Positions 16,377 to 25,703 of a stretch of DNA of 41,500 nucleotides are shown here, in pieces. Under the pieces are notes generated by a model. That model was given only the letters and a program-made list of their open reading frames with translations, ran no database searches and had not been told where the DNA came from. The stretch comes from CAYVTV01 sp964563105 (GTDB lineage: Bacteria > Bacteroidota > Bacteroidia > Bacteroidales > GCA-2748055): positions 1 to 41,500 of the forward strand of contig CAZLXM010000026.1 in NCBI GenBank assembly GCA_964563105.1, written 5' to 3'. The translations under genes and the position numbers were made by a program. Position 1 is the stretch's first letter, and every line of letters begins with the position of its first letter.

Positions 16377-17441
16377 ATGAAAAATGTCATCCTATTAATT
16401 ACGGCAATGGTTCTTATCATCTCGGCCTGTTCCAATAACGAAACCAGGGAAGAAACCATACGGACTGTCAGGGTGGAAACGGTACAATCTTATGGTGAAA
16501 AAACCCGTATTACCTTTCCCGGCAAAGTAAAAGCTGCTTTTGATGTTAATTTAGCATTTCGTATTAGTGGCCCTATTACAAAAATACACGTTGATATTGG
16601 AAATTTTGTGAAAAAGGGAGAGATACTGGCTGAAATTGATTCACGCGACTATTCTGTACAATTAGCAGCAACTGAAGCTGAATATAATAAGATAAAAGGT
16701 GAAGCCGAAAGGATTATCAGCCTGTATGAAAAAAACGGTGTAACACCAAATGATTATGAAAAAGCAGTGTATGGGCTTCAACAGATTACTGCAAAATACG
16801 ATGCACATAAAAATGCATTAGCAGATACCAAACTGCGCGCCGGTTTCGATGGTTATGTACAGAAACTTTTCTTTAATGCCGGAGAAACTACAGGCGCTGG
16901 TATGCCTGTTTTATCTATGATAAGCACCAGTTTGCCCGAAGTGGAAATCAACATTCCGTCGGCTGACTTTATCAGGCGCGATCAATTTGAATCGTTTTCA
17001 TGCGAAGTTGATATTTTTCCCGGGAAAGTATTCCCCCTGGAACTTATAGGTATTGCACAAAAAGCTAACCTTAATCAGCTTTATACTATGCGAATGAAGG
17101 TAAAAAAAGGGGATATGAAGGAATTACCCGCACCTGGTATGGCAACAACGGTTATTATTGAGTTAAAATCCGGGGAACCATCCTTGGTGAATATTCCTCT
17201 TTCTGCTGTGTTTGAGGTGGAGAATGCTTCTACAGTATGGATATATAATGTCTCTACTCAAACAGTGGAAGCCCGCACCATAAAAATACGGGAAATCCAT
17301 TCTGATGGAACAGTAGTTGTTTCCAAAGGATTGGACATAGGAGAAATTGTTGTGACTGCGGGGGTACATAAATTACGTGCAGGAGAAAAAGTGAAGTTAT
17401 TGCCTGTCGTATCATCAACGAATGTAGGAGGTTTGCTATGA
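16377..17441 (+). CDS. RND efflux periplasmic adaptor (membrane fusion lipoprotein)
   Basis: This 354-residue protein has a lipoprotein signal, LIISAC with Cys18 as the lipidated residue. The barrel-sandwich lipoyl halves are recognisable as VNLAFRISGPITKIHVDIGNFVKKGEILAEID (about 56-87) and TKLRAGFDGYVQKLFFNAGETTGAGMPVL. They flank a short alpha-hairpin (residues about 95-145) and are followed by beta-barrel and membrane-proximal domains. This is the HlyD/MexA family adaptor that bridges inner-membrane pump and outer-membrane channel. It is the first gene of a three-gene operon: its TGA overlaps the ATG of the pump gene (ATGA, 17438-17441). The leader contains small inverted repeats (GGG-CCC at 16278-16290, CTATGC-GCATAG at 16298-16316). 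Confidence 0.92.
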   Translation: MKNVILLITAMVLIISACSNNETREETIRTVRVETVQSYGEKTRITFPGKVKAAFDVNLAFRISGPITKIHVDIGNFVKKGEILAEIDSRDYSVQLAATEAEYNKIKGEAERIISLYEKNGVTPNDYEKAVYGLQQITAKYDAHKNALADTKLRAGFDGYVQKLFFNAGETTGAGMPVLSMISTSLPEVEINIPSADFIRRDQFESFSCEVDIFPGKVFPLELIGIAQKANLNQLYTMRMKVKKGDMKELPAPGMATTVIIELKSGEPSLVNIPLSAVFEVENASTVWIYNVSTQTVEARTIKIREIHSDGTVVVSKGLDIGEIVVTAGVHKLRAGEKVKLLPVVSSTNVGGLL

Positions 17442-20400
17442 ATGACTGGGGAAATTGGGCTTTAAAAAATCGCAAATTAATGTACTTCGTTATTGTAGTA
17501 CTGGTTATTGGAGGGGCTGTTGCATATTACGATATGAGTAAATTGGAAGATCCTGAAATCAAAGTGAAACAGGCAATGGTGTTAACTGCTTATCCGGGTG
17601 CATCTGCACATCAGGTAGAACTGGAAGTAAGCGATGTGTTAGAAAAGAGTATTCGTTCGATGAAAGATGTTGATGATGTGTCAAGTCGTTCGATGAATGA
17701 TATGTCGATAATAACCGTTTCTCTTTCAACATTAGTAAAAAATAAGGATGTGGAGCAAAATTGGAATATTTTGCGCCGTAAAGTGGACGATGTGCAAAGA
17801 CATCTTCCCAAAGGTGTTGAAAAATCGATGGTGATAGACAACTTTGGAGATGTATATGGTATTTTCTATGCTATGACTGCTGATGGGTTTTCAGGCCGTG
17901 AAATGGATGCTTATGCCGAATTAATAAAGCGGGAAATAAAAGATATTGAAGGGGTTTCGGATATAATTATCTATGGTAAACAAAAAACATGTATCAATAT
18001 AGAATTATATGAAGACAGAATGGCCACATTAGGAGTCCATCACACTGAAGTGCTTGCGGCCCTCGATGGTCAGAATAAAACTACCTATTCAGGTTATTAC
18101 GAAAGTGATGGCTATCGCCTCCGTGTATCGGTCAATGACAAATATAAAACTATAGCAGATATTGAAAACCTGTTATTACAAGGACACGAAAATGACCAGT
18201 TACGAGTGCGCGATATTGCCCGGGTTAAAGAAGAATATGAAAATCCTGTTCGCAATGAAATGCGCTACGATTGTCAGCCTGCTATGGGCATTGCCATTTC
18301 GGCCATGGGCGGCACAGATATTACAAAAATCGGAAAACAAATAGAAAGAAAATTGATTCAGTTGCAAGAAAGCCGCCTGCCCGCCGGAATTGTTCTTAAT
18401 AAAGTGTTTTACCAGCCTGAAAGGGTAAGTAATGCCTTAAATACATTTATGTTAAGCTTGTTAGAGTCCATACTTATTGTAATAGGGATATTGATGTTAA
18501 CAATGGGCTTCCGAAGCGGGATCATTATCGGAACAAACCTTTTCATTGTTGTAGCAGGTTCTTTTCTTGTGTTGAATATGTTCGACGGAACACTGCAGAG
18601 AGTATCACTGGGTGCTTTTATTTTGGCCATGGGCATGTTGGTTGACAATGCAATTGTTATTGTTGACGGGATATTGGTGGATATGAAACGTGGGCAGGCC
18701 CGGCGAACTGCACTTACTTCCATTGGACGAAAAACCGGATTACCATTATTAGCCGCTACTGTGATAGCCATACTTGCCTTTTTCCCTATTTATCTTTCAC
18801 CAGATACGGCCGGGATATATGTGCGTGATTTATTTATTGTATTGGCAGTTTCATTGTTGCTAAGCTGGATGTTGGCAATTACATTGGTCCCAATTCAGGC
18901 AAATTTCATGCTCTCAATAAGACAAAAAGACAGTAATAGGGAACTTCACAACAGCAAAGCATACAAAATGTTACGCTCGGTATTATCGCGACTTTTACAT
19001 AACCAGGTGTTGACTATTAGCTTTGCTGTGATTTTATTGGCTGCGGGTGCCTTCAGTTTTCGCTTTTTGCCAAAAGGTTTTTTTCCGGATATGGATTATG
19101 ACCAGGTTTATATCGAATATAAGTTGCCCGAAGGAAATAATACTGCCCGGGTAAAAGCTGATTTGAAAATGATGGAAGAATATTTTCTCAATCGTAAGGA
19201 AATTAAACATGTGACTACATCCATTGGAGGAACACCTGCCCGTTATAATCTGGTGCGTTCAATGGCTGATCCTTCTCTTTCGTATGGCGAGCTGATTGTA
19301 GATTTTAATTCGCCTAAAGAACTTATGGAAAATATCAAGGAGATACAGGATTATCTTATTTCCTCATATCCTGATGCTTACGTGCGAGTGAAGCGATATA
19401 ACCTGATGTATAAAAAGTATCCAATTGAGTTGCAATTCAGCGGTCCTGATCCTGCTGTGTTGCACAGGCTTACCAAACAGGCATGTCAAATAATGGAAAG
19501 CAGTGATATAATTTATTTGGTTAATACAGACTGGGAACCTAAAATGCCCATGTTAATGGCAGACTATAATCAGCCCATCGCCCGCAACATCGGCCTGAGC
19601 CGTCAGGATGTTGCATTATCATTGCTTGCTGCAACAGGCGGGATCCCCATAAGTGAATTTTATGATGGTGATTATAATCGAACTATTTATCTTAAAAATG
19701 TCGATAAGGACGGAAAACCTGTCCAATCTCTTGAAAATATTCCCGTTTTTAGTATGGTGCCTTCTCTTAACGGATTGAACAGGCAAACTCTACAAGGATT
19801 AATTACAGGGACTGTATCTGAAGAAGAATTGTTGGAATCCGTATTACGTACAGTTCCACTAAGCCAGGCGTCAAATGGCGTGAAATTGTTTTGGGAAGAA
19901 CCTGTAGTGATCCGCCGGAATGGACAACGTTCCATGAGGGCACAATGTAATCCGGTTTTTAGCGTATCTGCAGAAGACGCACGGCAAAGTATCGTCAAAG
20001 ATATTGCGAAAATTCAATTACCGGAAGGATATACGATGAAATGGGAAGGGGAATACAGCGCAAGTTCACTGGCTACTAAATATTTATTCCGCAATCTTCC
20101 ATTGGGTATTATTCTTATGCTACTCATCCTCATTGCATTATTTAAGGACTATAAAAAACCATTGATTATTTTTTGCTATATACCTCTTGTTATGGTTGGC
20201 GTGGTTGTGGCTATGCTGGTATCGGGCAAAACCTTTGGTTTTGTCTCTATAGTTAGTATGTTGGGCTTGATAGGAATGATGGTGAAAAATGGTATTGTAC
20301 TGATGGACGAAATAACATTGCAAATAGCATCGGGTGTGGAACCGTACAAAGCTTTACTCGACAGCTCGGCCATACGTTTTCGCCCCGTTATGATGGCCTC

Positions 20401-20560
20401 ACTTACCACTATTTTAGGGATGATTCCGTTGTTATCTGACAGCTTATTTGGTTCCGGCGCAACTACTATCATGGGCGGACTGCTATTCGGTACTTTTGTT
20501 ACTCTGCTGTTTGTTCCGGTGTTGTATGCAGTATTTTTCAATATTAAAATAAAGAAATAA
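17438..20560 (+). CDS. RND-family efflux pump, inner-membrane transporter (AcrB/MexB-like, HAE-1 type)
   Basis: The 1040-residue length is normal for the family. Twelve membrane helices are arranged in two halves with large periplasmic loops. The TM4 proton-relay motif reads GMLVDNAIVIVDGI, so the second of the two adjacent aspartates of AcrB (Asp407-Asp408) is Asn here. The TM10 motif GMMVKNGIVLMDEI keeps the essential lysine. The N-terminus (NWALKNRKLMYFVIVVLVIGG) and LEDPEIKVKQAMVLTAYPGA fit the Bacteroidota subgroup of hydrophobe/amphiphile exporters. It should form a trimer that expels drugs, detergents or metabolites with the adaptor and channel encoded on either side. The start overlaps the adaptor stop, and the last base of its TAA is shared with the ATG of the channel gene. 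Confidence 0.93.
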   Translation: MNDWGNWALKNRKLMYFVIVVLVIGGAVAYYDMSKLEDPEIKVKQAMVLTAYPGASAHQVELEVSDVLEKSIRSMKDVDDVSSRSMNDMSIITVSLSTLVKNKDVEQNWNILRRKVDDVQRHLPKGVEKSMVIDNFGDVYGIFYAMTADGFSGREMDAYAELIKREIKDIEGVSDIIIYGKQKTCINIELYEDRMATLGVHHTEVLAALDGQNKTTYSGYYESDGYRLRVSVNDKYKTIADIENLLLQGHENDQLRVRDIARVKEEYENPVRNEMRYDCQPAMGIAISAMGGTDITKIGKQIERKLIQLQESRLPAGIVLNKVFYQPERVSNALNTFMLSLLESILIVIGILMLTMGFRSGIIIGTNLFIVVAGSFLVLNMFDGTLQRVSLGAFILAMGMLVDNAIVIVDGILVDMKRGQARRTALTSIGRKTGLPLLAATVIAILAFFPIYLSPDTAGIYVRDLFIVLAVSLLLSWMLAITLVPIQANFMLSIRQKDSNRELHNSKAYKMLRSVLSRLLHNQVLTISFAVILLAAGAFSFRFLPKGFFPDMDYDQVYIEYKLPEGNNTARVKADLKMMEEYFLNRKEIKHVTTSIGGTPARYNLVRSMADPSLSYGELIVDFNSPKELMENIKEIQDYLISSYPDAYVRVKRYNLMYKKYPIELQFSGPDPAVLHRLTKQACQIMESSDIIYLVNTDWEPKMPMLMADYNQPIARNIGLSRQDVALSLLAATGGIPISEFYDGDYNRTIYLKNVDKDGKPVQSLENIPVFSMVPSLNGLNRQTLQGLITGTVSEEELLESVLRTVPLSQASNGVKLFWEEPVVIRRNGQRSMRAQCNPVFSVSAEDARQSIVKDIAKIQLPEGYTMKWEGEYSASSLATKYLFRNLPLGIILMLLILIALFKDYKKPLIIFCYIPLVMVGVVVAMLVSGKTFGFVSIVSMLGLIGMMVKNGIVLMDEITLQIASGVEPYKALLDSSAIRFRPVMMASLTTILGMIPLLSDSLFGSGATTIMGGLLFGTFVTLLFVPVLYAVFFNIKIKK

Positions 20561-21946
20561 TGAAGGCACAATATATTTCCATTCTAATTTTAGTTTTCGT
20601 TCTGATGAGTAAATATGGTAATGCTCAGGAACTAATGACACTTGATAAATGTCGGGGATTGGCATTGGAAAACAATAAAGCCATATCTATTGCTGAACGT
20701 AATAAACAAAAGGCTGAGTATACCCAAAAGTCATATTTGGCAAATTATTTACCAAAAATATCTGCATCGGGAAATTATTTTTATACCAATACAGAAATGA
20801 ATAAAACTTTTCCTGGCGGATATTTGCCTACTTTTGTCCCTGATCCTGCCACAGGAGAGCTAGTGCCTAATATACTAACCATTACTCCTGATGGTTCTCC
20901 TATATTCAAAGAATATGCTTATTCTCCCGGGATGGATTTTTTGTTACAGTTAAACGGGATCTTTAGGGCGGGGATAGGTGTTGAGCAAGCAATATTTACA
21001 GGCGGGAAAATTACTTCGGCTTACAAAATGTCACAAATAGGAAACAAAATAGCAGAGGTGAATAAAGAACTTAGCCGTGCCGAAATTATTGTAAAAACTG
21101 ATGAAGCATATTGGACATATGTGCAAACTAATGAATTGCTTAAATTAGCGTTATCGTATCAAAAAGTGGTTACGGAATTGTTACGTAACGTACAAAATGC
21201 CCGGGAGCTTGGATTGAAACATAAAAACGATGAGTTTAAAGTTCAGGTAAAAGTTAATGAAGCCGAATTACAGGTTCGGCAAGCAGAAAATGGTGTACGG
21301 CTCTCCCGCAGGAACCTTTGCCATGTAGTTGGTATCCCCCTTGATAGCGAGATAATTCTTCCTGAATCATTTGATCAGCNNNNNNNNNNTGGAGGATTAC
21401 ACAAAACGACCGGAATATCTAATGTTGGAAAAACAAATAGAATTAAAGGCAGAGCAGGTAAAACTAACCCAAAGTGACTTTTTACCCCAAATAGGACTTA
21501 TAGCAAATTACGGTTATACTAATGGTATAAAATTAAACGGTGATAAACTTTTAGACAATAATTCTTTTTCAGCGATTGCCGTCGTGAGCATTCCTATTTT
21601 TCATTGGGGCGAGGGACGTAATAAAGTACGGACAGCTCAAGCGGAATGTGACATTATTCAACTTCAACGTAAGGAAATAGATGAAAAAATGGAACTTGAA
21701 CTGACAAGAGCTGCAGATAAATGTGATGAATCGGAATTAGAAGTAAAATTAACTGCATCTTCGCTGGGGCAAGCTGCAGAAAATATGAATTTAAGCAGAG
21801 ACCAATATGAAGCCGGAATGGAAACTCTTGCCAATTATTTAGAAGCACAAAGCGTTTGGCAACGTGCATGGATGGAGTATATTAATGCAAAAAGCCGCCA
21901 ACGTCTCAATCAAACATATTACCTGAAAGCAGCAGGAAGGCTATAA
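20560..21946 (+). CDS. TolC-family outer-membrane efflux channel, interrupted by an assembly gap
   Basis: The N-terminal part (from 20560) has a signal peptide (ISILILVFVLMSKYGNAQ) and the first OEP repeat (LDKCRGLALENNKAISIAERNKQKAEY). The C-terminal part has the second OEP repeat (LEKQIELKAEQVKLTQSDFLPQIGL) and the closing coiled-coil helices. The two parts are in different frames across ten Ns at 21380-21389. The missing sequence must be a multiple of three for the frame to hold, so the written gap length is not literal. In homologues perhaps ten to fifteen residues separate LPESFD from the RPEY segment. It is the third gene of the RND operon and provides the exit duct. No frameshift needs to be invoked beyond the gap. 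Confidence 0.88.
21380..21389. other. Assembly gap (10 N)
   Basis: Ten unknown bases lie inside the TolC-family gene. Ten is not compatible with the flanking reading frames, so this is a scaffolding estimate. Confidence 0.98.
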
Positions 21947-22077
21947 TATTAAAAACATTGCAGTATCCGTTTTTGTTGATAGAATTGGAATTCTGTTTAT
22001 GAATAAAGTTCAGCTACTTTAAAAAGTAAACTTGTAATTCAGGATTTTGAGAAAAAATTTTATATTTCCAGTTTGAT

Positions 22078-22618
22078 CTGAACTTGCCATTGCAATTTAA
22101 ACCTGATGAAAAATGGGCATATAGTAATACAGCCTATGTATTATTGGGAATTCTTATCCATCAACTAACAGGAAAGTTTTATGGCGAAGTACTTCAGGAA
22201 AAAGTTTTTAATCCGCTTTCAATGGAAACTATAAGGGTCATTAGTGAGAAGGATATTGTTATGAATCGTTCTTCCGGATATGAATTACAAAATGGTGAAT
22301 GGAAAAACCAAAATTGGGTTTCGCCTTCTTTAAATACCACGGCTGATGGAGCATTATATTTTTCAATTCTTGATCTTGTTAAATGGGATGCAGCAATCTC
22401 AAAAAAGAAAATTTTAACTTCTGAAGATTTGGAAACTATGGTTACCCCTGTACAATTAAATAATGGCAGTCAGCATCCTTATGGTTTTGGCTGGTTTTTA
22501 AGTCCTGTAAACGGTCATAAAGCTTTTCAACACAAGTGGTACGTGGCAGGGATTTAACACTTACATAGCGAGATTTCCTGATGATAAATTAACAGTTATA
22601 GTATTGACAAATTATTGA
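22078..22618 (+). pseudogene. Decayed class C beta-lactamase-family serine hydrolase fragment
   Basis: The fragment encodes LPLQFKPDEKWAYSNTAYVLLGILI, with the Tyr-Ser-Asn motif of the beta-lactamase/PBP4* family, then LSPVNGHKAFQH. The N-terminal half with the catalytic SxxK is missing, and an in-frame stop lies at 22048. Near 22534 one extra A breaks the frame: without it the protein reads HSGTWQGFNTYIARFPDD and continues to LTNY followed by TGA at 22616-22618, which restores the expected HxG-type motif. The C-terminal tail beyond LTNY is also absent. With both ends truncated and a frameshift, the gene is a relic. It lies between the convergent RND and nuo operons. Confidence 0.8.
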
Positions 22619-22673
22619 TATAGTTTCTGAAGCGTATTAATTTAATATCAAATACAATATTTTCATTTTTGTT

Positions 22674-22699
22674 ACATTGTTTTTTTATTCACACAATGT
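22674..22699. terminator. Weak hairpin between convergent units
   Basis: ACATTGT and ACAATGT form a 7-bp stem with a 12-base loop just beyond the nuoN stop. No T tract follows on the minus strand, so a terminator role for the nuo operon is tentative. Confidence 0.3.
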
Positions 22700-22722
22700 C
22701 TGATAATTTTCTGATACGATTT

Positions 22723-24147
22723 TTATAAGGTCACAAATTTCATAATTAAATTAATGAGCCATCCCGGATAAATACCCAATATCAGAATGCTTATCGTAAT
22801 CAGGACAAGTACTACATTCCCGTTTAGTGTCAGCTTCGGAAGGTTTATAGCGTCTGAAGGGGTGAACATGGATGTAATTACCCGCAGATAATAATATAAT
22901 CCGATCACACTGTTAATGATCATTGCGATTATTAGAATCATAAGCCCGGCTTTCATACCTTCCAGGATAAGATAGAATTTAGCTATGAATCCGGCTGTAA
23001 AAGGGATCCCTGCCAATGAAAGCATTGAAAGGGTTAATACCAGGGAAGCCCATGGTCTTGTCAGGAAAAGTCCCCTGTATTCTTCAATTTTCTCAGTTTC
23101 ATTTTTACATGTTGAAAGAAGGCTTATCACTCCAAAAGCCCCTATTGTGGTTATAAAATATGATATCAGATAGAAAATTGCTGCCTGTATTCCTTTATCC
23201 GTTCCTGTTAACAGGAGAACCAGAAGATATCCCATATTGGCAATGGATGAACAGGCAAGCAACCTTTTTAAATTTTGCTGCTTTAATGCAAGCATGTTTC
23301 CAATAAACATGGATAATATAGCTATTATCGAAATTACAATAAAAAAATACCGGGAATCAAATCCCTGAATATTGTAAAAGAACCTGATTAATACTGCCAT
23401 AATAGCTCCTTTGGATATAGTTGCAATATAGGCACTTACAGGAGCCGGAGCCCCCTGGTATATATCGGGTGCCCACATATGGAAAGGCGCAAGGGCTAGC
23501 TTGAAACCTATTCCAACCATCATCATTGAAAATCCTGCTAACACAAAACTGAGTGTCTCTTTGTTTTCTTTCAGCAAAATTGCTATCCCTGTAAACTGCA
23601 TTGTTCCCGTTCCGGTGTATATTAATGCCATACCGAAAAGTAAAAATGCAGAAGAAGCTGAAGCCAGAATAAGATATTTTATTCCTGCTTCAACTGATGT
23701 GTCTTTTGATTTTTGAAAAGCTATAAGTATATAAAGAGAAATGCTCAAGAGTTCAATTCCCAGGAAGAAAATAACGAAATGTTCTGCAATAGCAAGCAAT
23801 GAAGCTCCTAGCGTTGATGTGAAAAGTATCAGGTAGTATTCTTCCCTCATACCTTCGAGTTTCATTATATAATTGTAGGAAAGAATACTGACGAGCAATG
23901 CCGAGACTATTATGGTCCCCAGAAAAAAGAGACTGTAAATGTCAATGATAATCAAAGGTTCAATTGAATGAGGTAGTAAATGGCAGTTGAAAAATAAGGA
24001 TGCAAAAGCCATAATAAAAGCGAGAAGCGAAAAACCATAAATTACATTATAATTCCTTGAGACTGTTATAACAATCATTATCACAACCGGTGCTATTGTA
24101 ATAATAAGCAGGGGCATCAGGGAATAAAAATCAGCGAGGGTCATCAT
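22723..24147 (-). CDS. nuoN: NADH-quinone oxidoreductase subunit N
   Basis: This 474-residue polytopic membrane protein of about 14 helices is one of the three antiporter-like proton-pumping subunits of complex I. The conserved core is visible: FLGIELLSISLYILIAF with the TM5-type glutamate, LALAPFHMWAPDIYQGAPAPV with the broken-helix Lys region, and LKQQNLKRLLACSSIANMGYLL. The start ATG overlaps the nuoM stop (ATGA, 24147-24144), so translation is coupled. It is the last gene of the operon. Confidence 0.95.
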   Translation of the reverse strand: MMTLADFYSLMPLLIITIAPVVIMIVITVSRNYNVIYGFSLLAFIMAFASLFFNCHLLPHSIEPLIIIDIYSLFFLGTIIVSALLVSILSYNYIMKLEGMREEYYLILFTSTLGASLLAIAEHFVIFFLGIELLSISLYILIAFQKSKDTSVEAGIKYLILASASSAFLLFGMALIYTGTGTMQFTGIAILLKENKETLSFVLAGFSMMMVGIGFKLALAPFHMWAPDIYQGAPAPVSAYIATISKGAIMAVLIRFFYNIQGFDSRYFFIVISIIAILSMFIGNMLALKQQNLKRLLACSSIANMGYLLVLLLTGTDKGIQAAIFYLISYFITTIGAFGVISLLSTCKNETEKIEEYRGLFLTRPWASLVLTLSMLSLAGIPFTAGFIAKFYLILEGMKAGLMILIIAMIINSVIGLYYYLRVITSMFTPSDAINLPKLTLNGNVVLVLITISILILGIYPGWLINLIMKFVTL

Positions 24148-25703
24148 TCAATTTTTTTCAATATTCCAGTTAATTCTAAAAATGAGATTATTTTTTTATT
24201 ATTGTTGTAGTTGTCAGAATTCTGTAAAGTGATATGCTGAACGGGAAGCGATTCCAATGTTTTGTCCAGGGCAGGGCCGGTCAGATGTAATATTGGTCCG
24301 GGAAAGAGGCCAAGTGCTACAATCAAAATAACAAAAATTCCGGAAACAATTTTTTCCCGTATATTAAGGTCAGCAATCTCCCAATTGTAGTTCATCTTTC
24401 CCAAAAAGACTTTTTGCATGATTCTCAAAGAATAAATTGTAGCAGCTATCAGGCCAAGGCATGCAAGGCATGCCATCAGCATATTGGCTTTAAAAGTTCC
24501 CAGGAGGGTTAACAGCTCGGCAACAAAATTTGCAAGGCCGGGCATGCCGAGTGAAGCCAGTGAAAAAATCATACCAATGGTTCCAAGTACTGGTGTTTTT
24601 TCCCAAAGTCCACCCATCAGGGTCATATCCCTGGTGTTGATACGCTCATAAAGCTGTCCTGCGAGGATAAACAAGGCTCCTGTACTTATTGCATGAGCTA
24701 TCATCTGCATCACAACACCTTGATATGCAATGGAATTAAAGGCAAAAACACCAAGGATCACGAATCCCATATGGCTTACACTGGTGTATGCCACCAGCCG
24801 TTTAAGGTCAGTCTGTGCAAAAGCGAGTTTGGCGCCATAGAGAATACCAACAATTCCCAGGACCATTCCAATCGGTGCAAATGTTAAAGATGCCGTAGGA
24901 AACAATGGGATAATGAAACGGATCAACCCGTAGGCTCCGGTTTTTAACAATAAAGCAGCAAGAATAACACTTCCGGCAGTCGGGGCCTGACTGTGAGCAT
25001 CTGGAAGCCAGTTATGCAGAGGAACAACAGGAAGCTTTACCAGAAATGCTGCAAGGAAACCTGACATTATAAGCATTTCTTTTGCCGCAGGGAGCCTGGT
25101 TCCCATTAACCGGACATAATCAAAGGTGAATGAACCAGTGGCATTTTCATGGGCAAAACTCAAAGCCAGTATGGCGATGAGCATTAAGAGGCCGCCTGCC
25201 TGGGTATAAAGAAAAAATTTGTAGGAAGCTGCAATTCTGTTTTCATGCCCCCATATTCCTATCAGAAAATACATAGGGACAAGCATCATCTCCCAGAAAA
25301 AATAAAAAAGGAACAGGTCGAGTGAAAGGAAAACTCCCAGGATTCCTGCAAGTATCAGAAGTAAATTGAAATGAAAGAACCCTACTCTCGAATTAATCTC
25401 TTTCCATGAAATTATTACTGAAATAATACCAAGGAATAATGTTAATATCACCATCACAAGACTTAATCCGTCCAGGGCAAGATGAAGGCTGATGCCAAAT
25501 TCCGGGATCCATTCCAATTGCATGGTTATTAACCATCTACCGTCAATAGATATAGCTTTGGAACTTAAAATTATCAAAAGGGCAAGATCGAGAGTAATGG
25601 CCGCAAGGGATATAATCCGCGGCCACAGATTGCCCTTTCTTCCTGCGAAGAGGGAAAGCAGTGAACCTGCCAGCAAAATAAGTATCAGATAAGCAAGTAT
25701 CAT
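24144..25703 (-). CDS. nuoM: NADH-quinone oxidoreductase subunit M
   Basis: This is a 519-residue membrane subunit and antiporter-like proton channel. Signature segments include FYFFWEMMLVPMYFLIGIWG (TM5 Glu), KLPVVPLHNWLPDAHSQAPTAGSV and AQTDLKRLVAYTSVSHMGFVILG. An upstream in-frame ATG at 25763 would add 20 polar residues lying inside nuoL. The ATG at 25703 forms an ATGA overlap with the nuoL stop and starts with a membrane helix (MILAYLILILLAG), so it was chosen. Confidence 0.95.
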   Translation of the reverse strand: MILAYLILILLAGSLLSLFAGRKGNLWPRIISLAAITLDLALLIILSSKAISIDGRWLITMQLEWIPEFGISLHLALDGLSLVMVILTLFLGIISVIISWKEINSRVGFFHFNLLLILAGILGVFLSLDLFLFYFFWEMMLVPMYFLIGIWGHENRIAASYKFFLYTQAGGLLMLIAILALSFAHENATGSFTFDYVRLMGTRLPAAKEMLIMSGFLAAFLVKLPVVPLHNWLPDAHSQAPTAGSVILAALLLKTGAYGLIRFIIPLFPTASLTFAPIGMVLGIVGILYGAKLAFAQTDLKRLVAYTSVSHMGFVILGVFAFNSIAYQGVVMQMIAHAISTGALFILAGQLYERINTRDMTLMGGLWEKTPVLGTIGMIFSLASLGMPGLANFVAELLTLLGTFKANMLMACLACLGLIAATIYSLRIMQKVFLGKMNYNWEIADLNIREKIVSGIFVILIVALGLFPGPILHLTGPALDKTLESLPVQHITLQNSDNYNNNKKIISFLELTGILKKIE

